A stretch of 64,000 bases of DNA. Source: Roseovarius aestuarii. Lineage in GTDB: Bacteria; Pseudomonadota; Alphaproteobacteria; Rhodobacterales; Rhodobacteraceae. Of the stretch, positions 28,564 through 37,359 are shown one piece after another. The stretch spans positions 62,001 through 126,000 of the forward strand of contig NZ_JAIMIB010000007.1 of NCBI RefSeq assembly GCF_019966515.1. Reading direction: 5' to 3'. Position 1 is the stretch's first letter. Each line of letters starts with the position of its first letter. The position numbers and the translations under genes were made by a program. Below the pieces are notes generated by a model. It was not told where the DNA came from, ran no database searches, and was given only the letters and a program-made list of their open reading frames with translations.

Positions 28564-28739
28564 AGTCGGCGCACCTTTGGCTGCTGCACTGGTATATGGG
28601 TCACTGGACAGGTCATGCGCGGCATCCTAGCCAATGAATGCTATCGGTGAGATTAAAGTTACAATTTTCGCGGAACTGCGCGCGATTCCTGTTCGCAATC
28701 CCGGCGCACCCACTTATATTCCAACAGACAGGAGAGGCG

Positions 28740-29195
28740 ATGAAACAACTCTTACCCCTTGTTTTTCTGATATATTCAGCGGTCGGCGTTGCTGCGCAGG
28801 ACGCCGAAACGTCAGACGAAACCTTCGAACACCCCCGCATCGTTTCCGGGGAAACGGCAGATTTGAATGAATTTTTATGGTTAAATCGGCCCCTTATCGT
28901 GTTCGCCGACAGTCCGGCTGACCCGCGGTTTATCCAGCAGATGGAATACTTATCCGCCCGGCTGGACGCGCTGGCCGAGCGCGATGTGATCGTGCTTGTG
29001 GACACCAATCCGACAGCCGATGGCACATTACGCAAGAAACTGCGGCCTCGTGGCTTCATGCTGGTGCTTATCGGCAAGGACGGCACAAAGTATCTGCGCA
29101 AACCCTTCCCCTGGGACGTGCGCGAAATCACCCGCGTCATTGACAAGCTGCCGTTGCGCCAGCAGGAAATCCGTGACGGTCTTGGCGGCAGCTGA
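28740..29195 (+). CDS. DUF4174 family secreted protein
   Basis: Length 151 aa from the ATG at 28740 with GGAGAGG 5 bp upstream. A signal peptide ends near GVAAQDA. The mature part begins LNEFLWLNRPLIVFADSP and continues with a thioredoxin-like strand order typical of DUF4174 (VLVDTNPTADG, RGFMLVLIGKDG), but no CxxC is present. Probably periplasmic. Role unknown. Its promoter region is shared with the divergent sulfotransferase-like gene; a weak TTCGCA-N17-TATATT lies upstream. Confidence 0.75.
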   Translation: MKQLLPLVFLIYSAVGVAAQDAETSDETFEHPRIVSGETADLNEFLWLNRPLIVFADSPADPRFIQQMEYLSARLDALAERDVIVLVDTNPTADGTLRKKLRPRGFMLVLIGKDGTKYLRKPFPWDVREITRVIDKLPLRQQEIRDGLGGS

Positions 29196-29205
29196 GATTG
29201 CAGGC

Positions 29206-29748
29206 TCACAACCATTCCGCAGCCCCCTTTGCCACTACCAGCAGGCCGGTATGGGGATCAAGCAGCATCAGCGTGGCCGACCCGGCATCAAAGGCCAGGA
29301 TCGAGCGCGGATTATCCAGAGCGTAGCGAAATGCGCTCTCGGTCTCTTCGTTCATGCACAGGCGCCCCTCAAGCGCAGCGCGACGCATGGTCATGCCGGT
29401 CAGGCGGTCGGCATTCACGATTTCGATCAAGGCGGCATCCGGGGCCTGCAAGGGATTATCCAACGCCACCGCCCCGCGATGTGACAGCGTGCGCAAGGCA
29501 TCCGGCGCGGCCGTCGCCACGGAAAGCGGAGATTTCACCTGCATCTGCACCAACCGGAAGGACGCGGCAACGCAATCGGGCGAGGCATGAAATGCCACAG
29601 TGTCGCCAATCGAAAACCACCGGTCCAGCCGGCTGCGCAACTCATCCTCGTCCTCGCGCCAACAGCCAGACAGGACAGCCACCACCAGCACAGCCAGCAC
29701 CAGACGCGCCCGCCTGCCGGTTTGAAACTGTGTGCCTGTCTGCTGCAT
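29206..29748 (-). CDS. Lipoprotein of unknown function
   Basis: Length 180 aa. A positively charged N-terminus, a hydrophobic stretch and the lipobox LSGC at about residue 29 predict a lipoprotein. The mature part has two further cysteines (SPDCVA, GRLCMN) that could pair. Starts 4 bp after the pccA stop and is probably co-transcribed with it. Not recognised. Confidence 0.65.
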   Translation of the reverse strand: MQQTGTQFQTGRRARLVLAVLVVAVLSGCWREDEDELRSRLDRWFSIGDTVAFHASPDCVAASFRLVQMQVKSPLSVATAAPDALRTLSHRGAVALDNPLQAPDAALIEIVNADRLTGMTMRRAALEGRLCMNEETESAFRYALDNPRSILAFDAGSATLMLLDPHTGLLVVAKGAAEWL

Positions 29749-29752
29749 CAGA

Positions 29753-31753
29753 TCACTCGAACTCCATAATCACATCATCAACTGCAAGGCTGTCACCGGG
29801 TCCGGCCTTGATCGCCGACACCACGGACTTTTTCTCGGCCCGCAGAATATTTTCCATCTTCATCGCCTCGACCGTGCAAAGCGCCTGACCCTCCTGCACC
29901 TCATCGCCTTCACTGACATTCACCTTCACGATCAGACCGGGCATCGGGCAAAGCAGCATTTTCGATGTATCAGGTGGCAGTTTCTCGGGCATTAACGCCG
30001 CCAGTTCCGCCTGACGGGGTGAACGGACATGCACCTTGATGTCCGCCCCGCGATTTCGGATGCGGAAGCCACCGCTGACTTTGCCGACCTTGAGGATCAG
30101 TGGGGTGCCGTCGACGCTTAACACCGCCAGCTTATTGCCCGGCACCCAATCGCTTTCAACGCGCATCTGCGCACCATCGGCAAAGCGCACGACCGAGCCG
30201 CCACGGTCGGCATCGATCACCACCGGATAGCTTTCGCCCTGAAGCGTCACCACCCAATCTTCACCAATGCGGCGTTCGTGATTATCCATCCGGCCCGACA
30301 CCCGGGTGCGCCGAATTTCCGCCACGCGGTGCATGGCAGCGGCGCTGGCCGCGATGCGGCGCAGGGTTTCGTCTCCCAGCGTAACCCCTTGGAACCCTTC
30401 TGGATATTCTTCTTCGATAAAGGCCGTCGTCATATCGCCGCTGATGAATTTGGGGTGATCCATCACCGCCGCCAGGAAGGGCAGATTGTGACCGATGCCT
30501 TCAATCTCGAAACTATCAAGCGCCACCCGCATCTCTTCGATTGCCGCCTCGCGCGTCGGCGCCCAGGTACAGAGTTTGGCGATCATCGGATCGTAGTACA
30601 TGCTGATTTCACCGCCTTCAAAGACGCCGGTATCATTGCGAACAGCGCGTGCGTCCTCTGCCACCTCGGCAGGCGGGCGGTAGCGACTGAGGCGCCCGAT
30701 CGACGGCAGGAAGCCGCGATAGGGATCCTCGGCATAGAGCCGGTTCTCGATGGCCCATCCGTTGATGCCCACATCGCTTTGCTTGATCGACAATTTTTCG
30801 CCATAGGCGATGCGGATCATCTGCTCGACCAGATCAACGCCGGTGATCAGTTCGGTCACCGGGTGTTCCACCTGCAAGCGGGTATTCATTTCGAGGAAAT
30901 AGAAATTCTTGTCGCCATCAACGATGAATTCCACCGTTCCCGCGCTGGCGTAATCGACCGCCTGCGCCAGGGCGACCGATTGCTCGCCCATCGCCTTGCG
31001 GGTGGCTTCGTCCAGAAACGGGCTTGGGGCCTCTTCGACCACCTTCTGGTTACGGCGCTGAATGCTGCATTCGCGCTCATTCAGATAGATGCCATTGCCG
31101 TGACTGTCGCAGAGCACTTGGATTTCGATATGGCGCGGCTGGGTGACGAATTTCTCGATGAAAATCCGATCATCACCGAATGAGCTCGCCGCCTCGTTCT
31201 TTGAGCTCTGAAAGCCCTCGCGCGCCTCGTCATCGTTCCAGGCGATGCGCATGCCCTTGCCGCCGCCCCCGGCACTGGCCTTGATCATCACCGGGTAACC
31301 GATCTGGTTCGATATTTTCACCGCTTCTTCGGCATCCTCGATCAGCCCCATATAGCCGGGTACGGTGCTGACGTCGGCCTCTTGCGCGATCTTTTTCGAG
31401 GTGATCTTGTCACCCATCGCCTCGATCGCCCCCTTGGGTGGCCCGATAAAGGCCACGCCCTCGGCTTCAAGCGCCTCGGCAAATTTGCTGTTTTCACTTA
31501 GGAAACCGTAGCCTGGATGCACCGCCTCGGCCCCGGTTTGGCGGATAGCCTCCATCACCTTGTCGATCACGATGTAGGATTCGTTGGCCGGCGGTGGACC
31601 GATACGCACCGCCTCGTCGGCCATCTTCACATGCAGGGCGTTGCGATCCGCATCCGAATAAATCGCGACCGTTTTAATGCCCATCTTGCGGGCCGTCTTG
31701 ATCACACGGCAGGCAATCTCGCCCCGGTTGGCTATCAGGATCTTCTTGAACAT
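29753..31753 (-). CDS. pccA: Propionyl-CoA carboxylase alpha subunit (biotin carboxylase + BCCP)
   Basis: ATP-dependent carboxylation of biotin, which PccB then uses to carboxylate propionyl-CoA. Length 666 aa. The biotin carboxylase domain starts KILIANRGEIACRV, with HPGYGFLSEN near residue 78 and the ATP-grasp glycine loop KASAGGGGKGMR near 160. The biotinyl-lysine motif AMKME lies at about residue 632 in the C-terminal BCCP domain. AGAGGGGAC precedes the ATG. The 5' leader contains a perfect 8-bp hairpin, and an intrinsic terminator separates it from the upstream gene, so pccA probably has its own promoter. Confidence 0.94.
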   Translation of the reverse strand: MFKKILIANRGEIACRVIKTARKMGIKTVAIYSDADRNALHVKMADEAVRIGPPPANESYIVIDKVMEAIRQTGAEAVHPGYGFLSENSKFAEALEAEGVAFIGPPKGAIEAMGDKITSKKIAQEADVSTVPGYMGLIEDAEEAVKISNQIGYPVMIKASAGGGGKGMRIAWNDDEAREGFQSSKNEAASSFGDDRIFIEKFVTQPRHIEIQVLCDSHGNGIYLNERECSIQRRNQKVVEEAPSPFLDEATRKAMGEQSVALAQAVDYASAGTVEFIVDGDKNFYFLEMNTRLQVEHPVTELITGVDLVEQMIRIAYGEKLSIKQSDVGINGWAIENRLYAEDPYRGFLPSIGRLSRYRPPAEVAEDARAVRNDTGVFEGGEISMYYDPMIAKLCTWAPTREAAIEEMRVALDSFEIEGIGHNLPFLAAVMDHPKFISGDMTTAFIEEEYPEGFQGVTLGDETLRRIAASAAAMHRVAEIRRTRVSGRMDNHERRIGEDWVVTLQGESYPVVIDADRGGSVVRFADGAQMRVESDWVPGNKLAVLSVDGTPLILKVGKVSGGFRIRNRGADIKVHVRSPRQAELAALMPEKLPPDTSKMLLCPMPGLIVKVNVSEGDEVQEGQALCTVEAMKMENILRAEKKSVVSAIKAGPGDSLAVDDVIMEFE

Positions 31754-31780
31754 ATCTCGTCCCCTCTATTCGGTGCTGGG

Positions 31781-31800
31781 CCGCGCGCCGTTGCGCGCGG
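31781..31800 (-). promoter_or_regulatory. GC-rich hairpin in the pccA leader
   Basis: CCGCGCGC and GCGCGCGG form a perfect 8-bp stem around a 4-nt loop, 27 bp upstream of the pccA ATG. No T run follows, so it is not an intrinsic terminator. It could shape the mRNA 5' end. Confidence 0.4.
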
Positions 31801-31810
31801 AATTGGCAAC

Positions 31811-31845
31811 AAAAAAACCACCGGCGCATGAGTGTACGCCGATGG
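31811..31845 (-). terminator. Intrinsic terminator after the 68-aa lipoprotein gene
   Basis: On the minus strand CCATCGGCG (31845-31837) pairs with CGCCGGTGG (31826-31818) in a 9-bp stem with one G-U pair, followed by seven T residues (31817-31811). It lies between the lipoprotein stop and pccA. Confidence 0.8.
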
Positions 31846-31889
31846 CTTTCGTTGGGTGTGCGGCGCCCGTCAGGGCACAGCGGAAACTG

Positions 31890-32096
31890 TTAGCAGCGGC
31901 CTGGGAAGGCCTGGCAATAGGCGACGTTCGCCCCGGCACCGACAAGCGCGCCGCCGGCGACGTTGCCTCCGACCACAAGTGCTGTGCCCGCACCGGCCCC
32001 GGCACCGATGACCGCCTGTTTGCCAAGAGTGTCCCCACATGCCGAAAGGCTGGCAAGCGCGACCACCGAAAGGATAAGTATGAATGTGAACCGCAT
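31890..32096 (-). CDS. Small glycine-zipper lipoprotein
   Basis: Length 68 aa. Signal sequence with lipobox LSAC at residues 17-20. The mature part is almost entirely Gly/Ala/Val (GAGAGAGTALVVGGNVAGG), a glycine-zipper pattern seen in osmotically inducible and outer-membrane lipoproteins. A single Cys lies near the C-terminus in YCQAF. GAGG precedes the ATG at 32096. Flanked by terminators on both sides, so it is probably a single-gene transcript. No gene is seen in 32097-32242. Confidence 0.72.
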   Translation of the reverse strand: MRFTFILILSVVALASLSACGDTLGKQAVIGAGAGAGTALVVGGNVAGGALVGAGANVAYCQAFPGRC

Positions 32097-32237
32097 CGGT
32101 CAAAGCCTCGTTTCTGCTCTTGATTGTCGTTACGGAGATTCAACGCCATTCGGGCGCTTTGGTCAAAATCTATCGCTTTGCGACCACCTGCTTGGGCAAG
32201 GGCCCGCCGATGACGACACTTCTTTTGCATAGCTAGA

Positions 32238-32275
32238 AAAAAGGGCGGTCTGCACCATAATGTGCAAGACCGCCC
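32238..32275 (-). terminator. Strong intrinsic terminator
   Basis: On the minus strand GGGCGGTCTTGCAC (32275-32262) pairs with GTGCAGACCGCCC (32255-32243), with one bulged base, and is followed by TTTTTT. It ends any transcript entering from the 32503 gene or from the promoter at 32506. Confidence 0.85.
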
Positions 32276-32472
32276 GTAAGGGGAAGGGTAACGGATTAGA
32301 CTATGCGTCTCGGCCCATTGGGGGGGGGCCGCCACTACGATTCCAACGTTGCCTGCAATCATGGGGTGATCCAAGGGGATAAAATCGGCCCTGATCACAT
32401 CGGCTGCATTCCGCGTATTCGCGCAACCCTTGGGCAAAAAGGCGCCGCTTTTGCAACCATAAGAATATCTAG
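32238..32472 (-). ncRNA. Candidate small RNA between a promoter and an intrinsic terminator
   Basis: A consensus-like promoter (TTGAAA-N16-TAAAAT) reads into about 235 nt that ends in a strong hairpin plus T run. No convincing gene is enclosed: a frame from 32500 runs on through the terminator and the lipoprotein gene in another reading frame. The transcript would include a run of nine C residues. It does not resemble tmRNA, SRP RNA or RNase P RNA. It could also be the long 3' untranslated region of the 32503 gene. Confidence 0.35.
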
Positions 32473-32478
32473 CAAAAT

Positions 32479-32506
32479 ATTTTAAAACTTTTGGTTTCAT
32501 TTTCAA
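32479..32506 (-). promoter_or_regulatory. Sigma-70-type promoter
   Basis: TTGAAA (32506-32501) and TAAAAT (32484-32479) on the minus strand are separated by 16 bp. The -35 box overlaps the stop codon of the upstream gene. Predicted start of transcription is near 32472. Confidence 0.45.
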
Positions 32507-32862
32507 CACCCCTCTCCCGCGATGAATGCGTCGGGGAAAGCGGCCTTGGCAGCCGGTACATCCAATATCAGCAGCGCCTCGTAACTTTGCGAATCGAACG
32601 GGTCTTCCGCTGGCAGCACCTCGCGACCGAATAGCCAGTTCAGCCGCCCGGCATCCAGATTGCCACGCTCGAAAGGCCGATCGCCAAATGCCTCCCAAAG
32701 CGCCTGCACGAACGCGGTATCGGCCCGACGATCGGCCGGTTTACGGTCGCGGTAACGTTCGCGCCGGGTCAGCGGCGTGATCCCCTTGGGGTTGGCGCGA
32801 CGAATGGTGAATTGAAAGTCCGTTCCCGGCAGACGGCCCGGAAACCCGCGATGCTTCAGCAT
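32503..32862 (-). CDS. Hypothetical protein in the pcc locus
   Basis: Length 119 aa from the ATG at 32862, chosen because GGAGGG lies 7 bp upstream; an ATG at 32880 has none. The N-terminal half is strongly basic (TRRERYRDRKPADRR), and the C-terminal half is acidic and hydrophobic. No signal peptide or known motif. Probably cytoplasmic and conserved with pcc genes in related genomes, which is an impression I cannot check here. Confidence 0.55.
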   Translation of the reverse strand: MLKHRGFPGRLPGTDFQFTIRRANPKGITPLTRRERYRDRKPADRRADTAFVQALWEAFGDRPFERGNLDAGRLNWLFGREVLPAEDPFDSQSYEALLILDVPAAKAAFPDAFIAGEGC

Positions 32863-32934
32863 GAGACGCCCTCCGGACATGTGGGGCGTGCGGGTATCAG
32901 GGCGGACCCGAAGGCCCGCGCTGACAGCGCTTTA

Positions 32935-33075
32935 TCAGTACTTTCCAGTCGGTTCCGGCTCGACCGAGATCGGCTCCGGATCGACCACGACAAAATCGTC
33001 ATCATCCTGCTGTGCACAGGCCGTGATCGTAGCGACCAGGCCGATGGCCAGGATGGTCTTGAGTGTGTTGGACAT
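32935..33075 (-). CDS. Very small lipoprotein (46 aa)
   Basis: AGGAGA lies 7 bp before the ATG at 33075. Residues 1-19 form a signal with lipobox TITAC (Cys at 20). The mature peptide of 27 residues is acidic, with DDDD and a Pro/Glu-rich end (EPISVEPEPTGKY). An in-frame extension to 33162 is not supported. Too short to assign, but the start signals and lipobox make it credible. 33076-33289 holds no other gene that I can see. Confidence 0.6.
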   Translation of the reverse strand: MSNTLKTILAIGLVATITACAQQDDDDFVVVDPEPISVEPEPTGKY

Positions 33076-33289
33076 ATATGTCTCCTGTATTTCACGACGG
33101 AATAGCGCGGCGCAAAACGCCCCGTCCGCCAACTGCTCGATGTTTGGGTTGCCTTTTGACAACCAAACGCGAGCATATCGAAATACCGGCTCGTTTGATA
33201 TGTGGCCACGGCGAAGCCGCCAGCCTGTGATGCGAAAGCCTCAAACCTTTGCTGGCTTACATCGTGGCGCGCAACATATTGTGGTCGCA

Positions 33290-33688
33290 TCAGAAAACCT
33301 CCCAAATGCAGGCACCATTTTCGACACTATAAGCCTCGAAAACTTGGTTTAGATCAGGGTCGATTACCCCGAACTCACTTTCACGGTCCGCCAGAGAAAT
33401 GATCACCTGCCCCGGCTCTGGCCCGACATTCGACAGCCGAGGCAGGGCAAATTCGTTGCACAGATGCTCAAGATCTGAGCTCAGCAGGTCATAATCCAGT
33501 TTCTCGGTCGAAAACTCCGGCGCGACAAAGCGGAACCGATAGACAAGCCCACCCCCTGGCCGATCCCACAACATTTCCTGCAGATGGGTCTTGAGTCCCG
33601 AGGGCAGCATCACCTGCTCGGCCTCACTGGCCGCGAGGGCAGACGCAAAGACGATGCCGGACGCCAGATATGCGGCCAAACCCGTCAC
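33290..33688 (-). CDS. DUF6497-type secreted protein
   Basis: Length 132 aa from a GTG at 33686-33688 that overlaps the preceding stop (GTGA) and has AGGTGG upstream; a GTG at 33697 is the alternative. A signal peptide ends near ASALAASEA. The mature part has a cysteine in HLCNEFALP and one near the end in GACIWEVF. I believe this matches DUF6497, found beside pccB in Rhodobacterales. Function unknown. Confidence 0.6.
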   Translation of the reverse strand: MTGLAAYLASGIVFASALAASEAEQVMLPSGLKTHLQEMLWDRPGGGLVYRFRFVAPEFSTEKLDYDLLSSDLEHLCNEFALPRLSNVGPEPGQVIISLADRESEFGVIDPDLNQVFEAYSVENGACIWEVF

Positions 33689-34020
33689 TGCGCCCACCTA
33701 ACCCAACGGGCGCGGTTCTTAGGGTCCTCAAGCACCTCGGCGATGCGCGCTTCGGCCTGCAGGCGCGGGAACACCCCCGCCACCTGCCCGCCCGCGGTCA
33801 CCTTCAGACCCGACGCAACACGTTCCACCCGCACCACCGGCGTAAACCCTTTAAGGCCCTGCAATGCGCGCCAGATATCCTGCCGCACCTGCTGCGCCAG
33901 TTGCAGTCGAGAACCATCAGGCAAGCGTGTGCTGGCGCTCAGGTCAAACCGCACAGGCACCCGCCGCGCCAAAGTCAGCACGGTATCATCGCGGAGGATA
34001 TGCCAGCGGCCACGGGACAT
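33685..34020 (-). CDS. Conserved hypothetical protein next to pccB
   Basis: Length 111 aa, no signal peptide. Arg-rich, with an amphipathic pattern (LQLAQQVRQDIWRALQGLKGF) and a C-terminal [13 protein letters not shown] precedes the ATG. Lies 24 bp after the pccB stop, and its own stop overlaps the next gene, so it is part of the pccB transcript. Function unknown. Confidence 0.6.
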   Translation of the reverse strand: MSRGRWHILRDDTVLTLARRVPVRFDLSASTRLPDGSRLQLAQQVRQDIWRALQGLKGFTPVVRVERVASGLKVTAGGQVAGVFPRLQAEARIAEVLEDPKNRARWVRWAQ

Positions 34021-34044
34021 CGGGTTTCCTTGAAAGGTTAGCGG

Positions 34045-35577
34045 TCAGAGCGGAATATTATCGTGCTTTTTCCACGGGTTGGTCAGCTTCTTGTTGCGCA
34101 GGCTTGCAAAGGCGCGGCTGACGCGCATGCGGGTGTTGTGCGGCATGATGACCTCGTCGATGAAGCCGCGTTCCGCCGCCACGAACGGATTGGCGAAGCG
34201 GTCTTCGTAATCGGCCGTATGCGCCGCGATCTTGTCACTGTCGCCCAGATCGGCGCGGTGGATGATCTCGGTCGCACCTTTGGCACCCATCACCGCGATC
34301 TCGGCGGTGGGCCAGGCATAGTTGAAATCGCCGCGCAGATGTTTTGAGGCCATCACGTCATAAGCGCCGCCATATGCCTTACGGGTGATCACGGTGACTT
34401 TGGGCACCGTGGCCTCTCCATAAGCGAACAAAAGCTTCGCGCCGTGCTTGATGACCCCCCCATATTCCTGGGATGTCCCCGGCAGGAAGCCCGGCACATC
34501 GACGAAGGTCAGGATCGGGATCTCGAACGCGTCGCAGAACCGCACAAACCGCGCCGCCTTGCGGGAGCTGTCGATATCCAGACACCCCGCCAGCACCATC
34601 GGCTGGTTCGCCACCACCCCCACGGTCTGGCCTTCCAGCCGGATGAACCCGGTGATGATGTTCTTGGCGAAATCTTCCTGAATTTCGTAGAAATCACCCT
34701 CATCCGCGACCTTCTCGATCAGTTCCTTCATGTCATAAGGCGTGTTCGCATTGTCGGGGATCAGCGTGTCGAGGCTGTCCTCCACCCGGCCCGGCGTGTC
34801 AAAGAACGGCCGCACCGGCGCCTTGTCGCGGTTGTTCAGCGGCAGGAAATCCACCAGACGGCGCACTTCGGCCAGCGCTTCCACGTCGTTTTCAAACGCC
34901 CCGTCAGCGACCGAGCTTTTGCGGGTATGGGTCGAGGCACCGCCCAGTTCTTCGGCCGTCACCTGCTCGTTGGTGACGGTCTTAACCACATCGGGGCCGG
35001 TCACGAACATGTAAGCGGTGTCTTTCACCATAAAGATGAAATCGGTCATCGCCGGGGAGTAGACCGCGCCGCCTGCGCAAGGACCCATAATCACGCTGAT
35101 CTGGGGGATGACACCCGAAGCCATGATGTTGCGCTGGAAAACCTCGGCATATCCCGCAAGGCTGGCCACGCCTTCCTGAATGCGCGCGCCGCCGGAATCG
35201 TTTATGCCGATCACCGGCGCGCCGTTCTGCATCGCCATATCCATGATCTTGCAGATCTTCTGGGCGTGGGTCTCGGAAAGCGACCCACCAAACACGGTGA
35301 AATCCTGACTGAAGACATAGACCATCCGGCCATTAATCGTACCCCAGCCAGTCACCACGCCATCGCCGGGCATCTTGACCTTGTCCATGCCGAAGTCGGT
35401 ACAGCGATGCGCTACGAACATATCAAACTCTTCAAAACTGCCTTCGTCCAGCAAAAGCTCAATCCGTTCGCGCGCCGTCAGCTTGCCCTTGCCATGCTGC
35501 GAGGTGATGCGTTTTTCACCCCCGCCCAGACGGGCCTCGGCGCGGCGGTCTTCCAGTTCCTGAAGAATGTCTTTCAT
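34045..35577 (-). CDS. pccB: Propionyl-CoA carboxylase beta subunit (carboxyltransferase)
   Basis: Transfers CO2 from carboxybiotin to propionyl-CoA, giving methylmalonyl-CoA. Length 510 aa from the ATG at 35577 with AGGGGAG upstream. Two crotonase-fold halves: an N-terminal one with [12 protein letters not shown] near residue 120 and [12 protein letters not shown] near 162, and a C-terminal one with [10 protein letters not shown] near 370 and [10 protein letters not shown] near 410. Partner pccA lies 2.3 kb further along the same strand. Two PccR-type motifs lie 74-126 bp upstream. Confidence 0.95.
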   Translation of the reverse strand: MKDILQELEDRRAEARLGGGEKRITSQHGKGKLTARERIELLLDEGSFEEFDMFVAHRCTDFGMDKVKMPGDGVVTGWGTINGRMVYVFSQDFTVFGGSLSETHAQKICKIMDMAMQNGAPVIGINDSGGARIQEGVASLAGYAEVFQRNIMASGVIPQISVIMGPCAGGAVYSPAMTDFIFMVKDTAYMFVTGPDVVKTVTNEQVTAEELGGASTHTRKSSVADGAFENDVEALAEVRRLVDFLPLNNRDKAPVRPFFDTPGRVEDSLDTLIPDNANTPYDMKELIEKVADEGDFYEIQEDFAKNIITGFIRLEGQTVGVVANQPMVLAGCLDIDSSRKAARFVRFCDAFEIPILTFVDVPGFLPGTSQEYGGVIKHGAKLLFAYGEATVPKVTVITRKAYGGAYDVMASKHLRGDFNYAWPTAEIAVMGAKGATEIIHRADLGDSDKIAAHTADYEDRFANPFVAAERGFIDEVIMPHNTRMRVSRAFASLRNKKLTNPWKKHDNIPL

Positions 35578-35650
35578 TGCGCTCCCCTTTTTCGGCTGTT
35601 GCCGGACCATAGAGAATAGACCGGGGGGCTGGAAAGCAGAATTCAGCAAA

Positions 35651-35703
35651 TTTGCAAAGTTTTGGAAATGTCATTTGGCTAATCGGAAAATTTGCTAAGT
35701 TCT
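35651..35703. promoter_or_regulatory. Paired PccR/RamB-type sites in front of pccB
   Basis: TTTGCAAAGTTTT (35651-35663) and TTTGCTAAGTTCT (35691-35703) are direct repeats exactly 40 bp apart in the pccB-MFS intergenic region. TTTGCAAA is the core recognised by PccR of Rhodobacter sphaeroides and by RamB-type ScfR regulators. A PccR-type gene lies at 40007. Control of pccB, and possibly of the divergent transporter, is inferred. Confidence 0.6.
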
Positions 35704-35749
35704 CATTCAGAGCGTGGACTTACCCAAATCGCAGGCTTACCGATGACCC

Positions 35750-36976
35750 ATGGATCAGAAATCCAGCAGCCGGTTCCTTGACCGCCGGACAGCACCACAT
35801 ATCACGACACTTATCCTGCTGGCCGGATTATCCGCGCTGGCGATGAATATCTTTCTGCCCAGCCTGCCGGGGATGACCGCATACTTTCAGACGGACTATC
35901 GGCTAATGCAGCTTTCTGTCGCGCTTTATCTGGGGGTCAATGCGGTGCTGCAGCTGATTGTCGGCCCGATCTCGGACCGATGGGGGCGCAGGCCCGTGGT
36001 GCTCTGGGGGGTGGCAATCTTTCTGCTGGCGACGCTGGGGTGTGTGCTGGCGGAAAATGTCTACGTATTTCTGACCTTCCGGATGATGCAGGCCACGATC
36101 GTGGCCGCGATGGTGCTAAGTCGCGCCATCGTCCGTGACATGGTGCCCGAAGCCCAGGCCGCCAGCATGATCGGCTATGTCACCATGGGCATGGCGGTTG
36201 TACCGATGATCGGCCCGGCCATCGGCGGCGTGCTCGACGCGGCCTTCGGCTGGCAGTCAAACTTCTGGCTGCTGCTGGCGCTTGGCGCGCTGGTCTTATG
36301 GATCACCTGGTGCGATCTGGGAGAAACCGCGCCACTGACGGGCCGCACAATGGCCCAACAGTTCCGGGAATATCCCGACCTGTTTGCCTCGCCGCGCTTC
36401 TGGGGCTACGCGTTGGCTTCGGGCCTCTCATCGGGTTCATTTTTTGCCTATCTGGGCGGCGCGCCTTTCGTCGGCGATCAGGTCTTTGGCCTGCCACCCG
36501 AAATTCTGGGCGTCTATTTTGGAGCCCCCGCGATCGGCTATATGCTCGGCAATTATATCTCAGGACGCTTTTCCGTGCGTATCGGCATCAACCGGATGGT
36601 CTATTGGGGTACGATGATCAACGCCGCGGGCATCGCCCTCAACCTAGCGCTTTTTTACGGTGGGTTCGGCACCGCGATCAGCTTTTTCGGCCTGATGACC
36701 TTCATGGGTCTCGGCAACGGCATGACCATTCCCAACGCCACCGCCGGGGCGCTTTCGGTGCGACCGCATCTGGCTGGTACCGCCAGCGGCCTGGCCGGTG
36801 CGCTGATGATCGGCCTTGGCGCGGCACTTTCAGCCCTGGCAGGCGCGATGCTCACACCACAGACCGGCGCCTACCCGCTTTTATGGATCATGCTCAGCAC
36901 CGGGTTGCTGGCCATTATCGCCATAATCATGGTCATGCGCCGCGAGCGCCATCTGAGTTATGGCGGATCGCCTTAA
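35750..36976 (+). CDS. MFS multidrug transporter, Bcr/CflA type
   Basis: Length 408 aa with 12 predicted transmembrane helices. The MFS loop 2-3 motif is seen in GPISDRWGRRPVV near residue 75, and a PxIGGxL-type drug-antiporter motif in GPAIGGVLDAAFGW near 155. Typical of proton-driven Bcr/CflA exporters (bicyclomycin, chloramphenicol, cysteine-type substrates); the substrate cannot be named. Divergent from pccB and shares its regulatory region. Confidence 0.88.
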   Translation: MDQKSSSRFLDRRTAPHITTLILLAGLSALAMNIFLPSLPGMTAYFQTDYRLMQLSVALYLGVNAVLQLIVGPISDRWGRRPVVLWGVAIFLLATLGCVLAENVYVFLTFRMMQATIVAAMVLSRAIVRDMVPEAQAASMIGYVTMGMAVVPMIGPAIGGVLDAAFGWQSNFWLLLALGALVLWITWCDLGETAPLTGRTMAQQFREYPDLFASPRFWGYALASGLSSGSFFAYLGGAPFVGDQVFGLPPEILGVYFGAPAIGYMLGNYISGRFSVRIGINRMVYWGTMINAAGIALNLALFYGGFGTAISFFGLMTFMGLGNGMTIPNATAGALSVRPHLAGTASGLAGALMIGLGAALSALAGAMLTPQTGAYPLLWIMLSTGLLAIIAIIMVMRRERHLSYGGSP

Positions 36977-37359
36977 CCCGGCACCCGCGTCCAACCGCAG
37001 ACTGGCCATTCCGCTTAAGCGACGCGCAAGGCACCACGAACCAGCGAAGTTGATGAGTTGAAACCGCTGCATTTGCTGGATGAGGAACGCGAACAGCATA
37101 TCGCCTCGCTGCCTTTCCACACTATCATGTCCGGCCACATGAAAACCGCATGGGCCTCGATGCGCCAATAGGAGGTCGATATGCAAAGCCTGTTTATCTC
37201 GGGATCGGCGATCGGCGGCTGTGAGTTACTGCCAAGCGCATAACCGTTCGGAAAAACCTAGGCTCGGTCCTTTCAGATATATCTGCATGATGGCAAATGG
37301 CCTAGCAACAACCCTAGGTCGAAACTGACTGGATGGCGCCCACCGAAACCCGAATGGGG
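36977..37359. other. Gene-poor stretch with a possible gene remnant
   Basis: No intact gene is visible in 383 bp. A plus-strand frame ending at a TAG near 37171 looks coding over about 40 residues (LLDEEREQHIASLPFHTIM) but has no good start. It is followed by GGAGG and a 20-codon frame beginning at 37181. This could be the degraded end of a gene. I cannot identify its family. Confidence 0.3.

Noticed and set aside
32320..32328. Run of nine G as a sequencing or assembly error
   Set aside because: It lies in non-coding DNA, so no frame can test it; nothing else points to an error.
31766..32500. Minus-strand frame starting at 32500 behind GAGGGG
   Set aside because: It runs through a strong terminator and through the lipoprotein gene in another frame; residues have no protein-like pattern.
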